In this document: piece by piece, positions 42,526-49,619 of the stretch
Layout of the letters: each line of letters opens with the position of its first letter
How positions within the stretch are numbered: the first letter of the stretch is position 1
From: Aldehydirespirator sp965220645
GTDB lineage: Bacteria; Actinomycetota; Acidimicrobiia; Acidimicrobiales; Aldehydirespiratoraceae
Direction: 5' to 3'
Assembly (NCBI GenBank): GCA_965220645.1
Contig: OZ244836.1
Location: 1,922,001-1,986,000 of the forward strand
DNA length: 64,000 nucleotides
Translations under genes and position numbers: made by a program
The notes under the pieces: generated by a model
Database searches by the model: none
Seen by the model: the letters and a program-made list of their open reading frames with translations, nothing else
What the model was told of the DNA's origin: nothing

Positions 42526-44268
42526 ATGTATGACCTGAAGATCAGCGGTGGCCTGCTTGTCGACGGCACCGGCGAACCGCCCCGACAGGCCGATGTGGGT
42601 GTGGTCGGCGACAAGATCGTGGCTGTGGCCCCGGAGCTACCTGGCGACGCCGCCCGCACCATCGACGCTTCCGGCCAGATCGTCACTCCCGGCTTCGTGG
42701 ACGTGCACACCCACTACGACGGCCAGGTCACGTGGGACAGTCTGCTCGAGCCCAGCTCGGGACACGGCGTGACCACCGTGGTGATGGGCAACTGCGGAGT
42801 GGGGTTCGCGCCGGTGCGCCCGGGAACCGAGGAATGGCTGATCCAGCTCATGGAGGGGGTGGAGGACATCCCTGGTGCCGCCCTGTCGGAGGGGATCACG
42901 TGGGGCTGGGAGTCTTTCGGCGACTATCTCGACGTGCTCGACGATCGTCGCTGGGCCATCGACGTGGGAACCCAGGTGCCCCACGGCGCGGTGCGGGCCT
43001 ACGTGATGGGCGAGCGCGGCGCTCGCAATGAGCCGGCGAACCCCGATGAGATCGCCCGCATGGAACGGATTGTCGCCGACGCGGTCTCGGCTGGCGCGCT
43101 GGGCGTGTCGACGTCGCGCACTCTGGCCCACAAGGCCATGGACGGCGAGCCCGTGCCCGGGACCTTCGCGGCCGAAGACGAGCTGTTCGGTCTGGGCCGA
43201 GGGCTGCGCGACGGCGGGGGAGGCGTCTTCGAGCTCGCCCCCGTCGGATCAGCGGGCGAGGACATCGTCAAGCCCCGCTCCGAAGTGGAGTGGATGAGGC
43301 GTCTGTCGGCTGAGATCGGCCAGCCGGTGACCTTCGCTCTGTTGCAGGTGCCTGCCGCGCCCGACCTGTGGCGCGAGCTGATGGACGTGTCCCTGCGAGC
43401 GGCCGAGGCGGGCGCGCAGCTTTTCCCGCAGGTAGCGGGCCGCCCCTTCGGCCTGCTGGTCGGCTGGCAGACCAGCCACCCCTTCGTCCTGCGGCCCACC
43501 TATCGCGCCATCGAGCACCTAGGCATCGAGGAGCGCATCGAGCGGCTGCGAGACCCGGCTGTGCGGTCCGCCATCCTGTCCGAGCCCGACGGCGAGCGCC
43601 GGGGAGGCATGCAGGAGGGCGTCGGAGTGCTGGTCTCCAAGATGCTCGATCAGCTGTACGTGCTCGGCGACCCGCCCGACTACGAGCCGACGCCCGACCG
43701 CTCGATCTCGACGGTCGCGGCCTCTGCCGGCGTCGGTCCGGCCGAGGTCGCCTACGATGCCTTCTGCGCCGAGGACGGCCTGGCGCTGCTGATGGTGCCG
43801 ATGTTCAACTACGTGGATGGCAACCACGATGTGATCAGGGAGCAGCTCACCCACTCCAGCGCGGTGGTGGGCCTATCCGATGGCGGCGCCCACTGCGGCT
43901 TGATCTGCGATGCCTCGATGCCGACCACCATGATCAGCCACTGGACCAGAGATCGCAGCCGGGGCGAGAAGCTTCCGCTTGAGTGGGTGGTGCGCAAGCA
44001 GTCCCGGGACACCGCGGCGCTGTTCGGGCTGAACGACCGGGGCGTCGTCGCGCCAGGTAAGCGAGCCGACCTGAACGTCATCGACCACGCCAACATCAGC
44101 CTGCGAACCCCCCGCCTGGTGCACGACCTTCCAGCCGGAGGCCGGCGCCTGTTGCAGCACGCCGACGGCTACACGGCCACCATCGTGGCCGGTGAGCAGA
44201 CCCGCGCCCGTGGCGTCGACACCGGAGCGCGACCTGGTCGCCTGGTGCGGGGCCGCCGCGCGGCCTGA
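42526..44268 (+). CDS. N-acyl-D-amino-acid deacylase family amidohydrolase
   Basis: A 580-residue D-aminoacylase-like enzyme. Unlike the homologue at 13993-15624, it has a complete metal site: H61 and H63 in DVHTHYDGQ, C90 in MGNCGVGF, and the late Asp in VGLSDGGAHCG. The C-terminal beta-sandwich part reads DRGVVAPGKRADLNVIDHANI. It hydrolyses N-acyl-D-amino acids or related amides/imides in the cytoplasm. A leaderless -10 precedes it, and the SDR gene follows 9 nt after its stop, so the two form an operon. Confidence 0.9.
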   Translation: MYDLKISGGLLVDGTGEPPRQADVGVVGDKIVAVAPELPGDAARTIDASGQIVTPGFVDVHTHYDGQVTWDSLLEPSSGHGVTTVVMGNCGVGFAPVRPGTEEWLIQLMEGVEDIPGAALSEGITWGWESFGDYLDVLDDRRWAIDVGTQVPHGAVRAYVMGERGARNEPANPDEIARMERIVADAVSAGALGVSTSRTLAHKAMDGEPVPGTFAAEDELFGLGRGLRDGGGGVFELAPVGSAGEDIVKPRSEVEWMRRLSAEIGQPVTFALLQVPAAPDLWRELMDVSLRAAEAGAQLFPQVAGRPFGLLVGWQTSHPFVLRPTYRAIEHLGIEERIERLRDPAVRSAILSEPDGERRGGMQEGVGVLVSKMLDQLYVLGDPPDYEPTPDRSISTVAASAGVGPAEVAYDAFCAEDGLALLMVPMFNYVDGNHDVIREQLTHSSAVVGLSDGGAHCGLICDASMPTTMISHWTRDRSRGEKLPLEWVVRKQSRDTAALFGLNDRGVVAPGKRADLNVIDHANISLRTPRLVHDLPAGGRRLLQHADGYTATIVAGEQTRARGVDTGARPGRLVRGRRAA

Positions 44269-44277
44269 GCAAACGTC

Positions 44278-45186
44278 ATGGGCTTCTGCGACGGGCGGGT
44301 GGTGATCGTGACCGGCGCGGGCCGGGGGCTGGGTCGAGCCCACGCGCTGGCCTTCGCCGCCGAGGGAGCCCACGTTCTGGTCAACGACCTCGGCGTCCAT
44401 AGCGACGGCACCCAACCCGGCGCCGACGACGCAGCCACAGCGGTGGTCGATGAGATCATTGCTGCCGGGGGCTTGGCCGCGGCCAACCACGCAGACGTGG
44501 CCGACTGGGAGCAGGCCGCGGCCATGGTGGCGCAGGCCATCGACACCTGGGGACGCCTCGACACGCTGGTCTGCAACGCAGGATTCCTTCGCGACCGGAT
44601 GCTGGTGAACATGAGCGAGCAGGAATGGGATGCCGTTGTGCGGGTTCACCTTAAGGGACACTTCGTTCCGGCCCGCCACGCGGTGGCCCACTGGCGAGAG
44701 CGTCAGAAGGCCTCCGCTGAGCCTCCCGCGGCGCGCATCGTCAACACGTCGTCGGGCGCAGGACTCATGGGCTCGATCGGGCAGGGCAACTACGCCGCGG
44801 CCAAAGCTGCAATCGCGTTGCTGACAATCCAGCAGGCTGCGGAGTGGGGTCGTTACGGGGTTCTCGCCAACGCCATCGCGCCCGACGCACGCACCCGGAT
44901 GACGGCGGTTATACCCGACTATCCCGACCAGCCGGCCGAGGGTTGGGATCCCAAGGCTCCCGAGAACGTCTCGCCCCTGGTTGTCTGGCTGGGAAGCGCG
45001 GACTGCGACGTCACCGGAAGGGTGTTCGAGTGCACCGGAGGCCAGGTCAATGTGTGCGATGGATGGCAGCACGGACCGGTGATATCGGCGGGGGACCGAG
45101 CCATGACGGTGGCCGAGGCGGCCGAGTTGGCCCGACGCTCAGTGGAGGGCGAAGAGCCGCCCGCTCCCGTCTACGGGACTCGTTAA
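44278..45186 (+). CDS. Short-chain dehydrogenase/reductase (MFE-2/3-hydroxyacyl-CoA dehydrogenase-like)
   Basis: A 302-residue SDR with IVTGAGRGLGRAHALAFAAEGAHVLVNDLG, the signature of the subgroup related to the dehydrogenase domain of multifunctional enzyme type 2. Other sites are CNAGFLRDRM, the catalytic Ser in VNTSSGAGLMG, and the Tyr-Lys pair in GNYAAAKAAIA. It likely oxidises a 3-hydroxyacyl-CoA or similar alcohol with NAD. It follows the D-aminoacylase gene by 9 nt and is the last gene before a 247-nt regulatory gap. Confidence 0.9.
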   Translation: MGFCDGRVVIVTGAGRGLGRAHALAFAAEGAHVLVNDLGVHSDGTQPGADDAATAVVDEIIAAGGLAAANHADVADWEQAAAMVAQAIDTWGRLDTLVCNAGFLRDRMLVNMSEQEWDAVVRVHLKGHFVPARHAVAHWRERQKASAEPPAARIVNTSSGAGLMGSIGQGNYAAAKAAIALLTIQQAAEWGRYGVLANAIAPDARTRMTAVIPDYPDQPAEGWDPKAPENVSPLVVWLGSADCDVTGRVFECTGGQVNVCDGWQHGPVISAGDRAMTVAEAAELARRSVEGEEPPAPVYGTR

Positions 45187-45253
45187 CGCAAGCGTCGGCG
45201 ACAGTTCTCTGAGAGCGTTCTTCGTACCGTCACAAGAAATCTATGACAAGAAT

Positions 45254-45282
45254 GTGACAAACCCGTGACGGTGGTGTAACCT
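45254..45282 (+). promoter_or_regulatory. Predicted sigma-70-type promoter upstream of the AMP-ligase operon
   Basis: GTGACA (45254-45259) and TAACCT (45277-45282) are 17 nt apart. The transcript would start near 45289, about 145 nt before the AMP-ligase gene, leaving a long leader or a separate short RNA. Confidence 0.5.
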
Positions 45283-45357
45283 ACTACGCAGGAACCGGGT
45301 CTGAACATCAGGATTCGCCAGAACCGGATCCACAATCCCCCCCTCCAGGGACCGTGC

Positions 45358-45388
45358 GGAGCCCGCCAGTTTGAAGCTGGCGGGCTCC
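45358..45388 (+). terminator. Perfect 12-bp hairpin in the AMP-ligase leader
   Basis: GGAGCCCGCCAG pairs perfectly with CTGGCGGGCTCC around the 7-nt loop TTTGAAG. No T-run follows, so it may be a rho-independent-like stop for a short transcript, an attenuator, or an RNA-stabilising structure. The remaining part of the 45187-45433 gap shows nothing I can name. Confidence 0.5.
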
Positions 45389-45433
45389 GGCGCGTTACGC
45401 TCCACGTCTGTTCGAGCCAGCGGAGCGAGGGGC

Positions 45434-47059
45434 ATGACCGAGCCGATCTACGACGCCCGAACTTTCTGGGATCTGCTGTCCAGGCGGGTGGCCGCCACGC
45501 CCAACACGACGATGCTCGTCGACGAGGCGGGCCGCGCCCTGACCTTCGCCGATTTCAAGGACCAGGCCCAGCGCGTGGCGGCGGGACTGCTGGCCCTGGG
45601 CGTCACCGAGGGCACACCGGTCACTTGGGTGTTGCCCACCCGCATCGAGACGGTGCTGATGAGCTTCGCCCTCAGCCGGCTCGGCGCGGTCCAGAACCCG
45701 ATCATCCACATCTACCGCCAACGCGAGGTCGAGTTCTGTGTCCGGCAGACCAGAGCGGAACTGGTCGTGCATCCCGGCGAGTGGAGCGGGTTCGACTACG
45801 GCGCCATGGTCGATGCGATCATCGCCGGGCTCGACCACGAGACCCGGGCGCTGATCGGCTACGACACCCTTCCGGATGGCGACCCGGCCACGCTGCCGCC
45901 GGTGCCCGAGGCCGGCGACGCCGATGCGGTGCGCTGGCTGTACTACACATCGGGAACCACTTCCGATCCCAAGGGCGTCAAGCACACCGACGCGTCTCTG
46001 ATCGCCGGTGGAGTCGGGCTGGCGCGGGCGCTTGACATGAGCGGCGACGATGTGGGCTCCATCGCCTTCCCCTACGCCCATATCGGCGGACCCGACTACA
46101 TGGTCACGATGCTGGCAGCCGGTTTCGGAGCGGTTCTCGTAGAGCGATTCGACCCGGCCGCCGCGGTGGTGGCCTACGCCCGCCACGGCGTGACCATGGC
46201 CGGCGGCTCGACGGTCTTCTACCAGATGTTCCTCGAGGAGGACCGCAAGTCTCGCAAGGCCACCGGCCGCCCGGCCATGCCCGCTCTGCGAGTGCTGTCG
46301 GGCGGGGGCGCCCCCAAGCCGCCCGAGATCTATTTCCGGGTGAAGGAGCAGATGGCCGTACCCGTGGCCCACGGGTACGGCATGACCGAGTGTCCGATGA
46401 TCTCGCAGGGCTCGCCCCATGACAGCGACGACCAGCTGGCGTACACCGACGGGCGCCCAGTCCACGGCTGCGAGGTGTCCATAGTGGCGATGGCCGCCGA
46501 CGGCGGAGAGGCTCCCGCCCCCGCCGGTGTCCAGGGCGAGGTGAGGGTGAGTGGTCCGATGCTGTTCTCGGGCTACACCGATCCCGCTCTAGACCGAGCG
46601 GCCTTCGATGCCCGGGGCCGGTTCCGCACCGGCGATCTTGGGGTGCTGGGCACCGACGGGCACCTGACGTTGACCGGGAGGGTGAAGGACATCATCATCC
46701 GCAAGGGCGAGAACATCTCCGCCAAGGAGATCGAGGACGTGCTGTACACCCACGACAAGGTGGGGGCGGCCGCAGTCATCGGCCTGTCAGACCGCGAGCG
46801 GGGCGAGAGGGTGTGCGCGGTGGTTGAGACCGCGCCCGACTCGGACGATCTGACCTTCGAGGAGATGGTTGAGGCCTGCCTCGCCGCCGGCCTGGCCCGC
46901 CAGAAGGTTCCCGAGCAGCTTGAGATCCATCCCGGTCCGCTGCCCCGCAATGCCACCCTGAAGATCCTCAAACACAAGCTGCGAGAGGTCTATGAGGCCA
47001 GACGGCCGGTTGGCTTGGCCGCACGAAAGGTCTACGTAGCCCGGCAGGAAGAAGATTGA
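45434..47059 (+). CDS. AMP-binding acyl-CoA ligase (FadD-like)
   Basis: A 541-residue adenylate-forming enzyme. P-loop motif YYTSGTTSDPKGVKHTD, A5-like VAHGYGMTECPMIS, RTGDLGVLGTDGHLTLTGRVKDII and the catalytic Lys region PRNATLKILKHKL are all present. It activates a carboxylic acid to its acyl-CoA. ATG 45434 follows AGCGAGGGG; the frame is open to 45371, but that start would fall inside the hairpin. It is the first gene of a series with an ArsC-like protein 9 nt downstream, then ferredoxin and ferredoxin reductase. Confidence 0.92.
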   Translation: MTEPIYDARTFWDLLSRRVAATPNTTMLVDEAGRALTFADFKDQAQRVAAGLLALGVTEGTPVTWVLPTRIETVLMSFALSRLGAVQNPIIHIYRQREVEFCVRQTRAELVVHPGEWSGFDYGAMVDAIIAGLDHETRALIGYDTLPDGDPATLPPVPEAGDADAVRWLYYTSGTTSDPKGVKHTDASLIAGGVGLARALDMSGDDVGSIAFPYAHIGGPDYMVTMLAAGFGAVLVERFDPAAAVVAYARHGVTMAGGSTVFYQMFLEEDRKSRKATGRPAMPALRVLSGGGAPKPPEIYFRVKEQMAVPVAHGYGMTECPMISQGSPHDSDDQLAYTDGRPVHGCEVSIVAMAADGGEAPAPAGVQGEVRVSGPMLFSGYTDPALDRAAFDARGRFRTGDLGVLGTDGHLTLTGRVKDIIIRKGENISAKEIEDVLYTHDKVGAAAVIGLSDRERGERVCAVVETAPDSDDLTFEEMVEACLAAGLARQKVPEQLEIHPGPLPRNATLKILKHKLREVYEARRPVGLAARKVYVARQEED

Positions 47060-47068
47060 GACGCACCA

Positions 47069-47443
47069 ATGGCCGACACGACCATCTATCACAACAAGCA
47101 TTGAAACTCTTCCAAGAATGCCGTGGCGGTCGCCACGGAGGCTGAGCTTGATTTCAAGGTTGTGCTCTATATGTCCCACCGTCCCGACCGCGAGACGCTG
47201 CAAGGGATCGTCGAGCGGCTTGAGGACCCGGTGGAGAACCTGGTTCGCAAGGATTCCCAGTTCGCCAAGCTGGGTCTGGATGCCGGCGACTACGTCGGCA
47301 ACCCGGACGCGGTGGTGGACGTGCTGCTGAGGTATCCCAGGCTCATGCAGCGCCCGGTGCTCGTGCGCGGCGACCGGGCCATCATCGGGCGCCCCCTCGA
47401 CGACGTCAAGGCCAAGGACCGCCTGGCCGAGTTCCTAACCTGA
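47069..47443 (+). CDS. ArsC/Spx-family protein, probable selenoprotein (in-frame TGA at the catalytic Cys position)
   Basis: From ATG 47069 the frame reads MADTTIYHNKH, TGA (47102-47104), NSSKNAVAVATEAELDFKVV and continues to 47443, 124 residues in total. Arsenate reductases of the ArsC family begin TIYHNPxCxxSRN with the redox Cys at residue 12; the TGA is codon 12. The conserved second half is intact, including LMQRPVLVRGDRAIIGRPLD with the two family arginines. A 7-bp hairpin with GGTC loop sits 24 nt after the TGA, fitting a bacterial SECIS. Read as selenocysteine this is a complete thioredoxin-fold oxidoreductase. A start at GTG 47123 would discard the active site. A nonsense mutation is the alternative. 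Confidence 0.8.
47121..47138 (+). promoter_or_regulatory. Candidate bacterial SECIS element
   Basis: CCGTGGC (47121-47127) pairs with GCCACGG (47132-47138) around loop GGTC. The first loop G is 24 nt after the TGA codon, within the distance at which SelB-binding hairpins are found in bacterial selenoprotein mRNAs; the G/U in the loop is the expected recognition feature. Confidence 0.7.
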
Positions 47444-47478
47444 TCTACCTGATCTCGCGGCCGGCCCGTGCGGTTCGC

Positions 47479-47522
47479 TACCGTGGGGCCTGAGCCAAAC
47501 TGACTTGGTCGCCAAGCGACCA
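47479..47522 (+). promoter_or_regulatory. Candidate -10 and hairpin before the ferredoxin gene
   Basis: TACCGT (47479-47484) could start a transcript near 47491. TGGTCGC (47506-47512) pairs with GCGACCA (47516-47522) around CAA, just before the GGGAGAG ribosome binding site of the ferredoxin gene. Confidence 0.35.
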
Positions 47523-47535
47523 CAAGGGAGAGCCG

Positions 47536-47730
47536 ATGCGCATCGTCGTTGACTTTGACCTGTGCGAAAGCAATGCCGTCTGCATGCAGATCGCGCCCGA
47601 CATCTTCGAGGTGCGGGACGACGACTTCCTCTACATCCTCAACGAGACGCCGGGCGAGGCCGACCGGTCCAGGGTGGAGGAGTGCGTGCAGCGCTGTCCC
47701 AAGCAGGCCATCTCCATATCTGAGGACTGA
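47536..47730 (+). CDS. Small ferredoxin, [3Fe-4S] type
   Basis: A 64-residue ferredoxin with C10, C16, C50 and C54-Pro (DLCESNAVC ... VEECVQRCPKQAI). The spacing and the APDIFEVRDD segment match the single-cluster ferredoxins that serve cytochrome P450s and other oxygenases in actinobacteria. Three cysteines in the CxxxxxC...CP arrangement plus C50 suggest a [3Fe-4S] or convertible cluster. GGGAGAG precedes ATG 47536. The FAD reductase gene follows 59 nt later, but no P450 gene is in this window. Confidence 0.9.
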   Translation: MRIVVDFDLCESNAVCMQIAPDIFEVRDDDFLYILNETPGEADRSRVEECVQRCPKQAISISED

Positions 47731-47777
47731 CCGGCAGCTGAGGGCTGATCGGCAGCAGAGGACTGACCGGCGCCGGG
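47724..47777 (+). repeat. Three 18-bp tandem units between ferredoxin and reductase genes
   Basis: Units begin GGACTGACCGGC, GGGCTGATCGGC and GGACTGACCGGC at 47724, 47742 and 47760. The array spans the ferredoxin stop codon. Confidence 0.55.
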
Positions 47778-47789
47778 ATCCGACTGAAC

Positions 47790-48992
47790 ATGACCCAAGC
47801 CCCGCGCGCCGTCACTATCGTCGGGGCCTCGCTGGCGGGACTGAACGCGGCTGAGGCTCTGCGTCGGGAAGGGTTCGACGGTCCGGTCACGCTCATAGGC
47901 GCCGAGAGCCACCTGCCCTATGACCGGCCGCCGCTGTCGAAGCAGGTGCTGGCGGGAGAGTGGGAGCCGGAGCGAGCCGCGCTGACCGACTCCGAAGAGC
48001 TGGCGGAGGACGACATCGAGGTCCGTCTCGGTGTGCGGGCCACCGATCTGGACTTGGCTGCTCGCGAGCTGTCCCTCGACACCGGCGAGACCGCGGCATT
48101 CGACGGGCTCGTGATCGCCACCGGGGCCCGCTGCCGCACCATGGGCGGCGTCGAGGGGTTGGACGGAGTCCACGTATTGCGCTCGCTGGACGACTGCCTG
48201 GCTCTTCGCTCCGACTTCGAGGCGATGCCGCCGCGGGTGGTGGTAGTCGGCGCGGGCTTCATCGGGGCCGAGGTGGCCGCAACCGCGCGCGGGCGCGGCC
48301 TCGAGGTCACCCTGGTGGAGGCTCTGCCCACCCCCCTGAGCCGGGTACTCGGCGACGAGATGGGCCAGGTATGCGCCGAGGTCCACCGTGACCACGGCGT
48401 CGACCTGCGCACCGGGGTCGGCGTCAGCGGCATCTCCGGTGGCGACCGGGTGGAGCGGGTGACGCTGTCGGACGGATCTGCCGTCGACGCCGATGTGGTG
48501 GTCGTCGGCATCGGCGTGATCCCCAACACCGAATGGCTGGCCAGCTCCGGACTGCAGGTCGACGACGGTGTGATCTGCGACGCCGCATGCCTGGCCGCCG
48601 AGCGGGTTACCGCCGCCGGCGACGTAGCCCGCTGGCCGAACGAACTCTTCGGCGAGACGATGCGGGTGGAGCACTGGGACAACGCCGCACAGCAGGGATC
48701 CCACGCCGCCCGGCGCCTACTCGACGAGGGGACCGGGCCGTTCACGCCGGTGCCTTGGTTCTGGAGCGACCAATACGACCGCAAGATCCAGCTGGCCGGT
48801 CGGGTTCGCGGAGACGACGAGGTCAGGGTGGTGACGGGATCGGTCGAGGAGCGGCGTTTCGCAGCGATCTACGGTCGAGCCGGACGCATCACCGGCGTTC
48901 TCGGATTCAACCGTCCCCGCCATGTGATGCGCTACCGGGCACTGATCGAGCAGGGCGCCAGCTTCGACGAGGCCCTCGCGGCGGAGTTCTGA
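47790..48992 (+). CDS. FAD-dependent ferredoxin reductase
   Basis: A 400-residue pyridine-nucleotide-disulfide oxidoreductase of the ferredoxin reductase (BphA4/putidaredoxin reductase) group. FAD site VGASLAGLNAAEALRREGFDG, active-site-proximal PYDRPPLSKQVL, NAD site VVVGAGFIGAEVAATARGRGL, second FAD motif TAAGDVARWPNELFG and the C-terminal reductase domain with PVPWFWSDQYDRKIQLAG. It transfers electrons from NAD(P)H to a ferredoxin, presumably the one encoded just upstream. ATG 47790 is the first Met of the FAD fold. Confidence 0.92.
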   Translation: MTQAPRAVTIVGASLAGLNAAEALRREGFDGPVTLIGAESHLPYDRPPLSKQVLAGEWEPERAALTDSEELAEDDIEVRLGVRATDLDLAARELSLDTGETAAFDGLVIATGARCRTMGGVEGLDGVHVLRSLDDCLALRSDFEAMPPRVVVVGAGFIGAEVAATARGRGLEVTLVEALPTPLSRVLGDEMGQVCAEVHRDHGVDLRTGVGVSGISGGDRVERVTLSDGSAVDADVVVVGIGVIPNTEWLASSGLQVDDGVICDAACLAAERVTAAGDVARWPNELFGETMRVEHWDNAAQQGSHAARRLLDEGTGPFTPVPWFWSDQYDRKIQLAGRVRGDDEVRVVTGSVEERRFAAIYGRAGRITGVLGFNRPRHVMRYRALIEQGASFDEALAAEF

Positions 48993-49009
48993 ATCCTTCG
49001 GCCCTCCGG

Positions 49010-49056
49010 TAGCCTGTTGCGGTTCCGCCGACGGCGGAATGAGTCGTGCGCAGCAC
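49010..49056 (+). promoter_or_regulatory. rpsO promoter and structured leader
   Basis: TAGCCT (49010-49015) is a likely -10, giving a leader of about 95 nt. TTCCGCCG (49023-49030) faces CGGCGGAA (49032-49039), and CGTGC/GCACG (49044-49056) forms a second small hairpin. S15 autoregulates through leader structure in several bacteria; here that is inference. Confidence 0.4.
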
Positions 49057-49117
49057 GCAGGCTGCCGGCCTCGCACCGCGGGCCATGCAGCAGGGTCCGA
49101 TACCCAACGGAGACACC

Positions 49118-49399
49118 ATGCCAACCAGCCTCCCCCCCAAGGCCCAGACCATCGCCTCGATGGCGGAGGTCTTCGGGCTCCAAGAGAACGACACCGGTTC
49201 TCCCGAAGTCCAAATCGGACTGCTTTCTGATCGCATCAATCATCTCACCGAGCATCTGAGGGTCCACAAGAAGGACCATCACAGCCGGAGGGGACTGCTG
49301 ATGCTGGTGGGCAGGCGCAGGAGGTTGCTCGACTACGTGAAGGAGAACGACGTCGAGCGGTACCGGGCGATCATCGCCCATCTCGGTCTGCGGCGCTGA
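49118..49399 (+). CDS. rpsO: 30S ribosomal protein S15
   Basis: A 93-residue S15, close to the usual 89. Conserved text includes NDTGSPEVQIGLLSDRINHLTEHLRVHKKDHHSRRGLL and VGRRRRLLDYVKENDVERYRAIIAHLGLRR. It binds the central domain of 16S rRNA early in small-subunit assembly. GGAG sits before ATG 49118; the frame is open to 49046, which would add a non-conserved extension. It lies upstream of pnp, the common bacterial order. Confidence 0.97.
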   Translation: MPTSLPPKAQTIASMAEVFGLQENDTGSPEVQIGLLSDRINHLTEHLRVHKKDHHSRRGLLMLVGRRRRLLDYVKENDVERYRAIIAHLGLRR

Positions 49400-49406
49400 A
49401 CATGAC

Positions 49407-49428
49407 GGGGCGGCCCTGGTGCCGCCCC
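49407..49428 (+). terminator. Hairpin between rpsO and pnp
   Basis: GGGGCGGC pairs with GCCGCCCC around CCTGGT immediately after rpsO. No T-run follows. It could be a terminator, or a processing site in an rpsO-pnp message. The rest of the 220-nt gap has further GC-rich short inverted repeats (GGCGCC twice) and the pnp ribosome binding site AAGGAG. Confidence 0.5.
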
Positions 49429-49619
49429 TCCGGCTGTTGGCGCCGATGGCGGCGCCCAAGGAGCCGGCGACGATCCCAGTGACAAGACGAAAGGCGCGAC
49501 CACTCCGGTGCTAGTCGCATCGGCCCCGCCCCCGGATAACCGGCGGGACCGATACGACTGGGAACTGGCGGGGTCGTGCCCAGATCGGGCCTCAGACGGG
49601 GCCCGCAAGGAGTAGATCC

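Noticed and set aside
47123..47443. Shorter ArsC-like gene starting at GTG 47123
   Set aside because: It would delete the conserved TIYHN and SSKN active-site region and has no ribosome binding site; the in-frame TGA is better explained as Sec.
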